64,000 nucleotides of DNA, taken from the NCBI RefSeq assembly GCF_001005725.1, contig NZ_LBIC01000004.1:1-64000 (forward strand), read 5' to 3'. The position numbers and the translations under genes are program-made. Positions within the stretch are counted from its first letter, which is position 1; each line of letters starts with the position of its first letter. This DNA is from Sphingobium chungbukense (lineage in GTDB: Bacteria; Pseudomonadota; Alphaproteobacteria; Sphingomonadales; Sphingomonadaceae). The notes beneath the pieces are model-generated. The model was given only the letters and a program-made list of their open reading frames with translations. It ran no database searches and was not told the DNA's origin. Shown piece by piece: positions 1 through 9,031 of this stretch.

Positions 1-1
1 C

Positions 2-277
2 GCCTGGGTCGATCAGGGGTATACCGGCGAGCGTGCCGCGCAGGCCGCCGAACGGCACGGCATCACCCTGGAAGTTGTCAAATTACCCGAGGCGAAGCGC
101 GGCTTTGTTCTCCTTCCCCGTCGATGGGTCGTCGAACGTTCCTTCGCATGGGCAACCAAATTCCGCAGGCTCGTCAAGGATTACGAACGATATGCCCAAA
201 CCCTCGCAGGGCTACATGTCGTCGCTTTCGCTTGCCTCATGATCAGGCAAGTCGCCGCTCTCACCGCAGATTCATAA
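2..277 (+). mobile_element. IS5-family transposase, 3' end (truncated by window edge)
   Basis: An open frame from base 2 to a TAA at 275-277 encodes about 91 residues resembling the C-terminus of IS5/IS427-group DDE transposases. It contains the DQGYTG block and the VVERSFAW...RRLVKDYER block that carries the last catalytic glutamate (the DDE 'E' with downstream R/K). The stop lies in AACAGTCTC, which looks like the right terminal inverted repeat, and CTAG follows at 284-287; this suits an element that targets TA. The left part of the element is outside the window, so whether it is intact cannot be judged. Confidence 0.85.
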
Positions 278-652
278 CAGTCTCTAGGCCGCACAAGCTG
301 AGCCACGGGCGGGACAACGGAGCGGTACCGCGCCGCCCGCATGCCCGTATCACATATCGGCGGCGGCGCGCGGATGCGCGCTTCTCGGCCTTGCCTGCCG
401 TTGCATGTCCATGAAGATCATCGTTACTGGCATCGTCGGGTTCGCCGGTCGCTTCCGGAAAAATTGTCGACCCCTGGATTTTTGAAATCCACCCCAAAGC
501 TGCGTCGACCTTATTTACCGCGCACAATTTTGTTGCTGATTAGCAACATTATCGAAAAAAAGCTTCTACATTGGTGCAAGATAACACAAGTATGATTGCC
601 AGGGTGATGTAGACGGACAACACTCCGCAAGTCTATTTTGTGGGGAGTCATC
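278..652. other. Intergenic region between IS end and TonB receptor
   Basis: These 375 bases carry no convincing gene; the open frames in them lack a ribosome binding site and any recognisable protein family. The part up to about 470 is GC-rich and the part from about 480 is AT-rich, as expected of a promoter region for the receptor that follows. It contains the palindrome listed at 531-548. A TATGAT hexamer at 591-596 could be a -10 element, but TTGGTG at 571-576 is only 14 bases upstream, so I do not call a promoter. Confidence 0.5.
531..548. promoter_or_regulatory. Perfect 7-bp inverted repeat, candidate operator
   Basis: TGTTGCT and AGCAACA are separated by four bases (GATT). The site is about 105 bp upstream of the TonB receptor start, in AT-rich DNA. 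Arm length and spacing suit a dimeric helix-turn-helix regulator. No regulator gene is visible next to it, and the assignment rests on symmetry and position only. Confidence 0.4.
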
Positions 653-3478
653 ATGCGCAAAAAGAATAGTCTGAAATATGGCGTCGTCATGTCGGTCCTG
701 ATCGGGGCGACACCGGTTCTGGCCCAGACAGCTCCTCAGGAAGACGAGGGCGTTTCCATCATCGTTACGGGTTCCCGCATCCGTCAGAACCCGCTGAATC
801 AAGACAAGCCGGTCGTGACCGTCGATCAGGAAGCGATCGGACGGACGGGCCTGTCCTCTGTCGCAGACGTTCTCCAGCGTATTCCCAGCGCCGCCGGCGG
901 ATTGAACACCAAGGTCAATAATGCCGGCAATATCGGCGGCCCGCCCGACGGCACCGGCGTCAGCTCCGGCTCGGCGGAAGTCGATCTGCGTTATCTGGGT
1001 GCCAAGCGCACGCTGATCCTGGTTGACGGCATGCGTTATGTAAACGGTTCTGCCGCCGGTGGCATTCCCGCTTCGGTAGACCTCAACACCATTCCCGCCA
1101 ACATGATCGAACGGGTGGAAGTACTCCAGTCCGGCGCATCGCCGCTTTATGGCACCGATGCCATTGCCGGCGTCGTCAACATCATTACCAAACAATCGCA
1201 AAAAGGGCTGGACTTTTCCGCACAATTCGGAACCTACCGCCAGGGTGACGGCGACACCTGGGACATCAATGCCAGCTACGGCATACAGACTGACCGTACC
1301 TCGCTGGTCTTCGGCGCAAACTATGTGAAGCAGAGCGGCGTCAGCACCGCTGACCGCTCCATCTCGCAATGGCCGACGCCGGGTGCCACGAGTTGCGCCG
1401 CGGGTGGCTGTTCCAGCGCCACGCCCAACGGCCGGTACGATGTTCTGGGCCAAAGCCTGACGCTGAGCGCGCCAGTCATCGGTCGCAATCCCACGCTGGC
1501 AGACTATCGCAACTATAGCAGCAGCACGGACTCGTTCAATTTCGCGCCCTATAATTATCTTCTGACGCCGTCCGAACGCTATGGCGCCTTCGTCAATTTC
1601 AAGGGAGAATTGAACGACAGCGTCAACCTGCGCACGCGCTTCGTCTATCAACATCGCAATTCGACGACCCAGGCGGCATTCCTGCCGCTGTTCATCGGAC
1701 CGGATGCGGGCAACGGCAATCTGCTCGACACCATTTCGGTCGACGTCACCAACCCTTATAATCCCTTCGGCGTGACGCTGTCGTCGGGCGCCAACGGGAC
1801 TCCGGCCAATTATTCCACCATTCGGCGGCGCTTCGTGGAAGGCGGCCAGCGCACCTTCAGCCAGGATGTCGACACGCTGACCATGGCGGCGACGCTGGAC
1901 GGTTCGTTCGACGTCGGGGATCATAAATGGTATTGGGACGTCAACGGCGTCTACGGCATCAACGACGCGCACCAGGTCTTCACCGGCAATCTCAACGCCG
2001 CCAGGCTGGCTCAGGCGCTGGGTCCGGTGGGGAATTGCACCGGCCCCTGCGTGCCCTTCAACATATTCGGTGGAGCGGGGTCGATCACCCAGGCGATGCT
2101 GGACTATGTGACCTTCGACGAGAAGGACAAGAGCGAACAGCGACTTTGGGACTTCACGGCAAACCTGTCGGGCGAATTGTTCAATCTTCCGGCAGGCCCC
2201 GTCGGTGTCGCCATCGGCTATGAACATCGCGACCAGAAGGCATCCTATAGTCCCGATCCGATCATCGTCGCGGGATTGGGTGCGGACGTACCGACCAGCC
2301 CGGCGCGGGGCGGTTTCAACGTCGATGAAGTCTATGGCGAAATCCGGATACCGATCCTGGCCGACACGCCCTTCTTCCAGAAACTGGACCTGAATGGCGC
2401 TGTACGTCATTCCAACTATTCCAGCTTCGGCAGCAATACGACGATGACTGTCTCCGGCCTGTGGAAACCGACGCGCGACCTGCTGCTGCGCGGCGGCTAT
2501 GCGGAGAGCTTGCGCGCACCGAGCATCGGCGAGCTTTATGCGGGTCTGTCGCGGACCGACGCCACCATCGACGATCCGTGCACCAGCGCACCGGGCGGCT
2601 CCTTCACGACCAACGCCACCGTCCGCGCCAACTGCATCGCCAATGGCGTACCTGCAAGCGGCAGCTATGCCGAACCGACAGGTGGGCAGTTGGGCGTCTT
2701 CTCGCAAGGGTCGACCGCTCTGAAGCCGGAAACGGCGAAGACCTGGACGGCGGGCGGCGTCTACAGCCCGGCCTGGGCGCGGAACAGCGGCTTTGCCAGC
2801 ACGCTCAGCCTGGAAATCAACTATTACAACATCCGGCTGAAGAATGCGATCGACTCGGTTCCCGCGTCGCTGACGCTGCGCCGCTGCGCCTTCGACGCCG
2901 ATCCGGTGAGCTGCGCCGCGATCACCCGCACCGCCAACGGCAATGTCGCGGGCATCAGCGGGCGGCTGCTCAACCTGAACGCGATCCGCACGGACGGGCT
3001 GGACGGCTCCTTCATCTATCGTTCGCCTGCCATTTCCGACGGGACGATCGGATTGACCGTCAATGCCGCCTATCTGATCAAATATGACGTCCTGCCGCCG
3101 TCGGACCTCAATGCCCCGCCGCAGAAATTCGCCGGCACGGAACGCGGCAGCACGGATCAGGCCTATCCCCGTTTCAAGCTGAACGCGACGCTCGACTGGT
3201 CGACCGACGGCTATGGCGCCTCCTTCACCGGGCGTTATATCAGCAAGGTGGATGAACGGGACGGCGTGCACAGCATGGGCAGCACCTTCTATGGCGACAT
3301 CCAGCTTTATTTCTCGCCAAGCTGGATGGATCACCGGGCGCGGCTGACGCTTGGCGTCAACAATCTCTTCGACAAGGATCCGCCGGCCTGCTTCACGTGC
3401 GACAGCGCCAATTTCGATCCCACCACCTATGATATACCGGGACAGTTCGGATATCTGCGCCTGTCCTACAAGATGTAA
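653..3478 (+). CDS. TonB-dependent outer-membrane receptor
   Basis: This 941-residue protein is predicted to be an outer-membrane beta-barrel that takes up a bulky ligand using TonB/ExbBD energy. A signal peptide ends near ALAQT (about residue 25). The plug domain follows, with an IIVTGSRI TonB-box-like stretch, RIPSAAGG, and the YGTDAIAGVVNIITK plug motif near residue 180. The C-terminus (LGVNNLFDKDPP ... LRLSYKM) is typical of sphingomonad receptors ending in an aromatic-rich beta-strand. I start at the ATG at 653, preceded by GGGGAG, rather than at the in-frame TTG at 638. The ligand is unknown; no transporter or catabolic partner is adjacent. Confidence 0.92.
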   Translation: MRKKNSLKYGVVMSVLIGATPVLAQTAPQEDEGVSIIVTGSRIRQNPLNQDKPVVTVDQEAIGRTGLSSVADVLQRIPSAAGGLNTKVNNAGNIGGPPDGTGVSSGSAEVDLRYLGAKRTLILVDGMRYVNGSAAGGIPASVDLNTIPANMIERVEVLQSGASPLYGTDAIAGVVNIITKQSQKGLDFSAQFGTYRQGDGDTWDINASYGIQTDRTSLVFGANYVKQSGVSTADRSISQWPTPGATSCAAGGCSSATPNGRYDVLGQSLTLSAPVIGRNPTLADYRNYSSSTDSFNFAPYNYLLTPSERYGAFVNFKGELNDSVNLRTRFVYQHRNSTTQAAFLPLFIGPDAGNGNLLDTISVDVTNPYNPFGVTLSSGANGTPANYSTIRRRFVEGGQRTFSQDVDTLTMAATLDGSFDVGDHKWYWDVNGVYGINDAHQVFTGNLNAARLAQALGPVGNCTGPCVPFNIFGGAGSITQAMLDYVTFDEKDKSEQRLWDFTANLSGELFNLPAGPVGVAIGYEHRDQKASYSPDPIIVAGLGADVPTSPARGGFNVDEVYGEIRIPILADTPFFQKLDLNGAVRHSNYSSFGSNTTMTVSGLWKPTRDLLLRGGYAESLRAPSIGELYAGLSRTDATIDDPCTSAPGGSFTTNATVRANCIANGVPASGSYAEPTGGQLGVFSQGSTALKPETAKTWTAGGVYSPAWARNSGFASTLSLEINYYNIRLKNAIDSVPASLTLRRCAFDADPVSCAAITRTANGNVAGISGRLLNLNAIRTDGLDGSFIYRSPAISDGTIGLTVNAAYLIKYDVLPPSDLNAPPQKFAGTERGSTDQAYPRFKLNATLDWSTDGYGASFTGRYISKVDERDGVHSMGSTFYGDIQLYFSPSWMDHRARLTLGVNNLFDKDPPACFTCDSANFDPTTYDIPGQFGYLRLSYKM

Positions 3479-3484
3479 GCCCCA

Positions 3485-3518
3485 GCGACTGAGGGTGCCG
3501 AAAAGCGCCCTCAGTCGC
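3485..3518 (+). terminator. Probable terminator of the TonB receptor gene
   Basis: An 11-bp perfect stem (GCGACTGAGGG with CCCTCAGTCGC) begins seven bases after the receptor stop codon, with a 12-base loop. The downstream T-tract is weak (TTTGATTTT, about 12 bases later), so termination efficiency is uncertain. Confidence 0.6.
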
Positions 3519-3552
3519 CTGCATGGGCATTTGATTTTCAGGCCATGCAAGG

Positions 3553-3581
3553 CTTGAAAGACGGCTCTGTCCCCGCCATCT
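3553..3581 (+). promoter_or_regulatory. Heat-shock (RpoH/sigma-32) type promoter for htpG
   Basis: CTTGAAA at 3553-3559 is the exact sigma-32 -35 consensus. After 14 bases comes CGCCATCT at 3574-3581, which matches CCCCATNT at all but one defined position. The expected start point is about 30 bp upstream of the htpG ATG. The spacing and the gene it serves make the assignment strong without experiment. Confidence 0.7.
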
Positions 3582-3620
3582 GACGGTCCGGATTCACCAG
3601 GGAGAGCCTTCTATACTGCC

Positions 3621-5516
3621 ATGACCATCTCTACCGGCACCGCACCCGAAACCCGTTCCTTCGAGGCCGACGTCGCCAGGCTGCTGCACATGATGGTGCA
3701 CTCAGTCTATTCGGACAAGGACGTCTTCCTGCGCGAGCTGATCTCCAATGCGGCCGACGCCTGCGAAAAGCTGCGCTATGAACTGCTCAGCGATCCGGCG
3801 CTCGCCGGGGATGACGGACAGCCGCGCATCACCGTCACGATCGATCCCGACGCACGCCAGCTCATCGTGGAAGATAATGGCATCGGCATGAGCGAGGTCG
3901 AACTGGCCGAAGCGCTGGGCACCATCGCACGATCGGGCACGCGGGCCTTCATGGAACGCGTCACGGCTGCCAAGGAGGGAAACAGGGAAGGAGAAGGCGC
4001 GCAACTCATCGGCCAGTTCGGCGTCGGATTCTATTCCGCCTTCATGGTCGCGGACAAGGTAGACGTCTTTTCCCGCCGTGCCGGGGCCGATACTGCCGCC
4101 CACTGGGCATCGGAGGGCCTGGGCAGCTACACCATCCAGCTTGTCGACCCGGCCGAGGGACCCGCGCGCGGCACCCGCATCATCCTCCACCTGAAGGATG
4201 ACGCGAAAAGCTACACCGAACAATTCACCACCCAACGCATCATCACCGCGCAATCGGGCCATGTCCCCGTCCCCATCTTCCTCAAGGAAAAGCCGGATGC
4301 GGAGGAAAAGCAGATAGCGGACGGCGCAGCGCTCTGGACCCGGCCGAAGTCGGACATCACGGCGGAGGAATATACCGACTTCTACCGCAGCGCCGCCGGT
4401 CAGTTCGACGAACCTGCGCTGACCCTTCATTACCGTGCGGAGGGGCTGCACGAATATTCGGTGCTCGCCTTCCTGCCCTCCACGCGTCCGTTCGACCTGT
4501 TCGATCCGGATCGTGCCGGCCGCATGAAGCTCTATGTCCGCCGCGTCTTCATCACCGACGAGGCACAGATATTGCCGCGCTACCTGCGCTTCGTGCGCGG
4601 GCTGGTCGACAGCAACGACCTGCCGCTCAACGTCTCTCGCGAGATGATCCAGGAAAGCCCGGTCCTTTCCGCCATCCAGAAGGGTGTGGCCAACCGCATC
4701 CTTTCCGAACTGGACAAGCTGGCCGAGAAGGATAGCGAGGCCTATCGCAAATTCTGGGACGATTTCGGCGCGGTGCTGAAGGAAGGGCTGTACGAGGACT
4801 TCGCCCGGCGGGAAACGCTGCTCGGCCTTGCGCGCTTCAAGACCACCGCGGGTGGGGAGGATTGGCGCTCGCTCAAGGACTATGTGGAAGCGATCAAGGA
4901 CAATCAGACGGCGATCTACTACGCCACCGGGACGGATCTCGACCGCCTTTCCTCCTCGCCCCAGTTGGAGGGCTTCCGCGCCCGCGGGATCGAGGTGCTG
5001 CTGCTCACCGATCAGGTCGACAGCTTCTGGGTCACGGCAGGCGTGGACTATCAGGGCAAGCCGTTCAAGTCGGTGACGCAGGGCCTGGCCGACCTCAGCC
5101 TGATCCCGCTGGCCGACGGCGAAGCGCCCGCCACACAGGCATCGGCGGAGGTCGACGGCTTCATCGCCTATGTCAAGGATGTGCTGGGCGAGGAGGTCTC
5201 CGACGTCCGCGCGTCGGAACGGCTGACGGAAAGCGCCGTCTGCCTGGTCGCGCCGGACAATGCGATGGATCGTCAGCTCGAAAAGCTGCTGGCGGGCGCG
5301 GGCCGGCTCGACAATGCGGCCAAGCCGGTGCTGGAGATCAATCCGCGCCATGAACTGATCGTCCGGCTCGGGACATTGCCGCAGGATAGCAGCCTGCGCG
5401 AGGATGCCGCGCGCCTGTTACTGGATGAGGCCCGGATCGCGGATGGTGAGCTTCCGGCTGACCCGCGCGCCTTTTCCGCGCGCCTCGCCCGCATGATCGG
5501 TGGCGCGATCCAATAA
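3621..5516 (+). CDS. htpG: Molecular chaperone HtpG (bacterial Hsp90)
   Basis: HtpG is a dimeric cytosolic ATP-dependent chaperone. The 631-residue length is normal for the family. The GHKL ATPase domain is at the N-terminus: LRELISNAADACEKLR (ATP-binding helix with Glu and Asn), DNGIGM near residue 85, and GQFGVGFYSAF near residue 130. The middle domain has LYVRRVFI and LPLNVSREMIQ near residue 335. The C-terminus lacks the eukaryotic MEEVD tail, as expected. AGGGAG lies about 12 bases before the ATG. A heat-shock-type promoter precedes it, so induction by protein-folding stress is likely. It appears to be a single-gene unit. Confidence 0.97.
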   Translation: MTISTGTAPETRSFEADVARLLHMMVHSVYSDKDVFLRELISNAADACEKLRYELLSDPALAGDDGQPRITVTIDPDARQLIVEDNGIGMSEVELAEALGTIARSGTRAFMERVTAAKEGNREGEGAQLIGQFGVGFYSAFMVADKVDVFSRRAGADTAAHWASEGLGSYTIQLVDPAEGPARGTRIILHLKDDAKSYTEQFTTQRIITAQSGHVPVPIFLKEKPDAEEKQIADGAALWTRPKSDITAEEYTDFYRSAAGQFDEPALTLHYRAEGLHEYSVLAFLPSTRPFDLFDPDRAGRMKLYVRRVFITDEAQILPRYLRFVRGLVDSNDLPLNVSREMIQESPVLSAIQKGVANRILSELDKLAEKDSEAYRKFWDDFGAVLKEGLYEDFARRETLLGLARFKTTAGGEDWRSLKDYVEAIKDNQTAIYYATGTDLDRLSSSPQLEGFRARGIEVLLLTDQVDSFWVTAGVDYQGKPFKSVTQGLADLSLIPLADGEAPATQASAEVDGFIAYVKDVLGEEVSDVRASERLTESAVCLVAPDNAMDRQLEKLLAGAGRLDNAAKPVLEINPRHELIVRLGTLPQDSSLREDAARLLLDEARIADGELPADPRAFSARLARMIGGAIQ

Positions 5517-5538
5517 GTGCCGCGATCCAATAGGTGCA
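5505..5538. repeat. 17-bp imperfect tandem duplication over the htpG stop codon
   Basis: Two adjacent units of GCGATCCAATARGTGC plus one base (5505-5521 and 5522-5538) differ at two positions. The first copy contains the htpG stop codon (TAA at 5514-5516) and the second copy reads TAG at the same place, so the duplication gives a second stop-like triplet. It looks like a recent slippage event. Confidence 0.8.
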
Positions 5539-5539
5539 A

Positions 5540-5563
5540 GGCGGCCGGGAACGGCCGGCCGCC
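5540..5563. terminator. GC-rich hairpin after htpG
   Basis: A 9-bp perfect stem (GGCGGCCGG with CCGGCCGCC) encloses a 6-base loop, 24 bases after the htpG stop. No T-tract follows, so this is either a Rho-type or processing hairpin, or incidental. It lies in the 144-bp gap before the oxidoreductase gene. Confidence 0.35.
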
Positions 5564-5660
5564 GACCCGATAATGGCGATGTCGAACGACAATAGGCTTG
5601 CCAGTCCCGCGAAAGCGCGCCAAGCACGCGGCAATGGGAAAATGAGGGGATAGCGCGTCG

Positions 5661-6917
5661 ATGAGCTACTATGACGTTCTGATCGTGGGTGCGGGACATG
5701 CCGGGGCACAGGCGGGCATTTCGCTGCGCCAACTCGGCTTCGAAGGCTCGATCGCGATGGTTGGCGACGAGAAGGATCCGCCCTATGAGCGTCCGCCGCT
5801 GTCCAAGGAATATTTCGCGGGCGACAAGAGCTTCGACCGCATCCTGATCCGCCCGGCCAGCTTCTGGGAAGAGCGCAAGATCGACATGCTGCTGGGCCAT
5901 CGGGTGAAGTCCGTCGATCCGGTGGGCAAGTTCGTGACCGTGGGCGGCAAGGAAACGGGCGGCAAGGAAACGGGCGACGGGGAAATCGGCTATGGCAAGC
6001 TGATCTGGGCGACCGGCGGCTCCCCGCGAATGCTGACCTGCAACGGCGCCGACGCGCCCAACGTCCATGCCGTCCGCCGCCGCGACGATGTCGACGCGAT
6101 GATGGCGAAGATCGACCAGATCAATCATGTGACCGTCATCGGCGGCGGTTATATCGGGCTGGAGGCTGCTGCCGTCCTGTCGAAATTCGGCAAGAAGGTC
6201 GTGCTGCTCGAAGCGCTCGATCGCGTGCTGGCGCGCGTGGCGGGCGAGGAACTGTCGCGCTTCTACGAGGCGGAACATCGCGCCCATGGCGTCGACCTGC
6301 GCACCGGCGCGCGGATGGACTGTATCGAAGTCTCCGACGGGAAGGCGACCGCCGTGCTGATGCAGGATGGCGAGCGGATCGCAACCGACATGGTGATCGT
6401 CGGCATCGGCATCATTCCCGAAACCGGCCCGCTGATCGCGGCGGGTGCGGTGGGCGGCAATGGCGTCGACGTGGACGAATATTGCCGCACCAGCCTGCCC
6501 GACATCTATGCGGTGGGCGATTGCGCGGCGCATGCCAACAGCTTCGCCCGCGGCGCGCAGATCCGGCTGGAATCCGTGCAGAACGCCAATGACCAGGCGA
6601 AGACGGCCGTGGCCCACATCATGGGCAAGGAAGAACCCTATCATGCGGTGCCGTGGTTCTGGTCGAACCAATACGACCTCAAGCTCCAGACCGTGGGCCT
6701 GTCGACCGGCCACGACCAGACCATATTGCGCGGCGATCCGGCGACCCGCAGCTTTTCCGTCCTGTACATGAAGGGCGGCAAGCTGATCGCGCTCGACTGC
6801 GTCAATGCGGTCAAGGATTATGTGCAGGGCCGCGCCCATGTGATCTCCGGCGCGGTGCTGGATCAGGCGCAGCTTGCCGATCCGGCGGTGCCGCTCAAGG
6901 AAGTGGACCTCGCCTGA
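5661..6917 (+). CDS. FAD/NAD(P)-dependent oxidoreductase, ferredoxin/rubredoxin reductase type
   Basis: This 418-residue flavoprotein matches the reductases that pass electrons from NAD(P)H to a ferredoxin for oxygenases or P450s. The FAD-binding GxGxxG is at residues 10-15 ([11 protein letters not shown]) and is followed by the [12 protein letters not shown] signature of this subfamily. The NAD(P) Rossmann motif [15 protein letters not shown] is near residue 158. The second FAD motif [10 protein letters not shown] is near residue 285, and the C-terminal reductase domain follows. The redox partner is not encoded nearby, so the electron acceptor is unknown. It contains a small in-frame duplication (residues 96-105). 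It ends convergently with the next gene, 12 bp apart. Confidence 0.88.
   Translation: MSYYDVLIVGAGHAGAQAGISLRQLGFEGSIAMVGDEKDPPYERPPLSKEYFAGDKSFDRILIRPASFWEERKIDMLLGHRVKSVDPVGKFVTVGGKETGGKETGDGEIGYGKLIWATGGSPRMLTCNGADAPNVHAVRRRDDVDAMMAKIDQINHVTVIGGGYIGLEAAAVLSKFGKKVVLLEALDRVLARVAGEELSRFYEAEHRAHGVDLRTGARMDCIEVSDGKATAVLMQDGERIATDMVIVGIGIIPETGPLIAAGAVGGNGVDVDEYCRTSLPDIYAVGDCAAHANSFARGAQIRLESVQNANDQAKTAVAHIMGKEEPYHAVPWFWSNQYDLKLQTVGLSTGHDQTILRGDPATRSFSVLYMKGGKLIALDCVNAVKDYVQGRAHVISGAVLDQAQLADPAVPLKEVDLA
5946..5975. repeat. 15-bp exact in-frame tandem duplication
   Basis: GGCAAGGAAACGGGC occurs twice back to back inside the oxidoreductase gene and encodes GKETG twice. It sits in a surface-type loop before the first NAD-binding segment and keeps the frame. 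Confidence 0.85.
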
Positions 6918-6929
6918 CCGTGGCGAAGG

Positions 6930-7448
6930 TCAGCCCCGAAAGCTGGCCTTCATCGCCAATTCCCAGGGTCCGCCGCGATAATGCCAAGCCGCAAGGCCCG
7001 CGATCGCGAGCGGCCGTGGGCAGAAATCTTGCCGCAATTCGGCTGCGAGCGCCCTGGCCTGGGCTGGTTCGACCTTGTTCTGTACCGTGACGTGAAAGCG
7101 CGGCCGTCCCTGATCCTGCGGCATCAGCAGGCCGGCCAGGGCTTCCGCCAGTTCCTCGCGCATCGCCATCAGTTCGGGGCTTTCCACCCGATAGGCGACG
7201 CCCCGCCCCAACAACATCACTTCGGTCAGGCTCGCAGCGGGCGGCAAACCTGCGCAGAGTTGTTTCAACCGCCGCGCCAATTCCTCCAGGGCCGAGGGCG
7301 GCAGATGATGGAACAATGTGATATGTGCCGGGACCAGGTTGCGATCAGGCGGAAAATGGGCCCGGCGCAAGCCTTCGGCCCAGCCGAAATCCGCCGCACC
7401 CATCAATGCCGTCACGATGATCGGCGCCATCCGAGTCTCAGCAGCCAA
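6930..7448 (-). CDS. 2H phosphoesterase / 2'-5' RNA ligase-family protein
   Basis: The 172-residue protein carries the two HxT/SX tetrapeptides that define the 2H phosphoesterase fold: HITL near residue 42 and HVTV near residue 129. These histidines hydrolyse or ligate 2',5' or cyclic phosphodiester bonds in RNA or nucleotides; the physiological substrate of most bacterial members is unknown. The frame can start at TTG 7448 (AAAGGAG 10 bases upstream) or at ATG 7430; I keep the TTG because of the Shine-Dalgarno match. It stands alone between convergent and divergent neighbours. Confidence 0.8.
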   Translation of the reverse strand: MAAETRMAPIIVTALMGAADFGWAEGLRRAHFPPDRNLVPAHITLFHHLPPSALEELARRLKQLCAGLPPAASLTEVMLLGRGVAYRVESPELMAMREELAEALAGLLMPQDQGRPRFHVTVQNKVEPAQARALAAELRQDFCPRPLAIAGLAAWHYRGGPWELAMKASFRG

Positions 7449-7540
7449 GGACCGGCTTCTCCTTTCGCAAAATCCCGCCCGGCGCTATGATCCGCACGAG
7501 CGGCGCCGACAGGCCGGCCGCCGACAACGGGGGAACTGCC

Positions 7541-7960
7541 ATGACTGCACCGCGATCCTTCCGGGCCATCGGGATCATATTGCTGCTCTGGAACCTGATG
7601 GGCGTCATCGCCTTCATCCTGCAATATAGCGCCGACCTCGACCAATTGGCGAAGACCGATCCCTACACCGCCCGCATTTTCGCGGCCATGCCCGTCTGGG
7701 TCTGGGCAGCCTATGCGATCGCGGTGGGTGCCGGTTCATTGGGCGCTATCATGCTGCTGCTCCGCAAGGCCGCCGCGGCGCCCCTGTTCCTCATTTCCAT
7801 CGTCGGCGTGATCGTGCAGTTCGGCTACAGCTTCATCCATACCGACCTGCTGGCGGTGAAGGGCTTCACGGCCGCGATCTTCCCGGCGGTGATCCTGGTC
7901 ATCGCGATCTTCCAGTGGCGCTATGCCAGCACCCAGCTCGCCAAGCGCATCCTGCGTTAG
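7541..7960 (+). CDS. Small integral membrane protein (four TM segments)
   Basis: This 139-residue hydrophobic protein has four predicted membrane helices near residues 9-29, 51-74, 80-98 and 108-127, with few charged residues between them. I start at ATG 7541, preceded by GGGGGAA, rather than at the longer frame from 7487, which has no ribosome binding site. It resembles uncharacterised sphingomonad membrane proteins; no function can be assigned. Its stop codon overlaps that of metA (convergent, 4 bp shared). Confidence 0.75.
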   Translation: MTAPRSFRAIGIILLLWNLMGVIAFILQYSADLDQLAKTDPYTARIFAAMPVWVWAAYAIAVGAGSLGAIMLLLRKAAAAPLFLISIVGVIVQFGYSFIHTDLLAVKGFTAAIFPAVILVIAIFQWRYASTQLAKRILR

Positions 7961-8880
7961 GCTGCGGTCAGCGCCGGCTGTCCGACCGCGCCCAGATCGA
8001 AGGGAACGGTCTGGTAGATTTCGTTGATCCAATTGCCGAACAGCAGATGTGCATGGCTGCGCCAATGATTCAGCGGCGGCTGCGCCGGATCGTCGCCGGG
8101 GAAATAATGGGCCGGCAACTGCCCGGCCCCATCGCGGGCATATTCATCGGCCAGCGTCAGCGTGTCATATTCCAGATGATTGAACATGTGCAGGAAGCCG
8201 CGCCCCGGATCACCGATCAGACAGAGGCCCGATTCATCGCTTTCGGCCAATATCTGCAAACCCCGCCCTTCAGGAATGTCAGCCCGCCGCACTTCGGACC
8301 AGCGTGACACGGGTACGCAGAAATCATCCGAAAAGCCCCGCATCCAGGGTGACGAAGGCACATGATTGTGATGGCGGAATACACCGAACGCCTTCCGTTC
8401 CAGCGCATGCTTCTCCACGCCATGGAAATGATGCAGCGCCGCCTGCGCCGCCCAGCAGATACTGAGGGAGCGGTGGACATGGGTCTGGGTCCAGTCGAAA
8501 ATGGCCCTCAATTCATCCCAATAGCTCACCTCTTCGAAGGGCAGCGTTTCCACCGGCGCTCCTGTTATGATGAAGCCGTCGAACCGCTCGTCCCGCACAT
8601 CGGTCCAGGGGCGATAGAAGGACGCCATATGGTCGGCGGACGTGTTGCGCGACACATGGTCGCTGATTCGCACCAAGGTCAGTTCCACCTGTAGCGGCGT
8701 CGCGCCCAGCAACCGGGCGAGCTGCGTTTCCGTGCTGATCTTGTTCGGCATGAGGTTGAGCAGCGCGATCCGCAACGGGCGGATGTCCTGCCGCACGGCA
8801 TCGACCTCACGCATGACGTCGACACCCTCGGCCTCCAGCGTGCGGCGGGCGGGCAGGTCGTCGGCTATCTTGATCGGCAC
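7957..8880 (-). CDS. metA: Homoserine O-acyltransferase MetA, probably acetyl-CoA specific
   Basis: MetA acylates homoserine in the first committed step of methionine synthesis. The 307-residue protein aligns end to end with E. coli MetA and keeps its numbering: catalytic Cys142 (SICWAAQA), His235 and Glu237 (FNHLEYD). Residue 111 is Glu (GAPVETL), where the succinyl-CoA enzymes have Gly. Published work on MetA (Zubieta and colleagues) links Glu111 to acetyl-CoA use, so I infer homoserine O-acetyltransferase despite the usual 'succinyltransferase' label. The start is GTG at 8880, with AAGGA 10 bases upstream. A structured leader and a promoter precede it. Confidence 0.93.
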   Translation of the reverse strand: MPIKIADDLPARRTLEAEGVDVMREVDAVRQDIRPLRIALLNLMPNKISTETQLARLLGATPLQVELTLVRISDHVSRNTSADHMASFYRPWTDVRDERFDGFIITGAPVETLPFEEVSYWDELRAIFDWTQTHVHRSLSICWAAQAALHHFHGVEKHALERKAFGVFRHHNHVPSSPWMRGFSDDFCVPVSRWSEVRRADIPEGRGLQILAESDESGLCLIGDPGRGFLHMFNHLEYDTLTLADEYARDGAGQLPAHYFPGDDPAQPPLNHWRSHAHLLFGNWINEIYQTVPFDLGAVGQPALTAA

Positions 8881-9031
8881 TTCACGTCATTCCTTGTTCC
8901 GGAGCGACGCTGACGATGTGGCTTGGGTCCGCTTGGTTGCCGGATCGGCCACATCCTCCCTTCGGGAGTGCCACCTTGCCCGGATCGGCAGGTTGGCGTT
9001 GGGCGTCGCCCCAACTCTTGATGCTGACGCC
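8881..9031 (-). promoter_or_regulatory. Structured 5' leader RNA of metA (candidate riboswitch or other cis-regulatory RNA)
   Basis: Reading the minus strand from the predicted start near 9025, the leader holds successive hairpins: GTTGGG/CCCAAC; a bulged stem GCC-ACC-TGCC/GGCA-GGT-GGC; CTCCC-GAA-GGGAG; and GATGTGGC/GCCACATC, an 8-bp perfect stem enclosing a smaller TCCG/CGGA stem. The loops of the second and fourth stems repeat GATCCGG followed by CAA or GCAACC. AAGGA and the GTG start follow. Control by S-adenosylmethionine or methionine is the natural guess, because metA is often under SAM-II riboswitches in alphaproteobacteria. I do not see the SAM-II core, and the match to SAM-I (ATCAAGAG and GGCAACC words) is only partial. 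Confidence 0.6.

Noticed and set aside
566..3550. A 994-codon open frame antisense to the first TonB receptor
   Set aside because: It is a GC-rich mirror of the receptor gene, with an Arg/Ala/Gly/Asp-rich composition and no family motif. The plus-strand frame has a signal peptide, plug motif and ribosome binding site.
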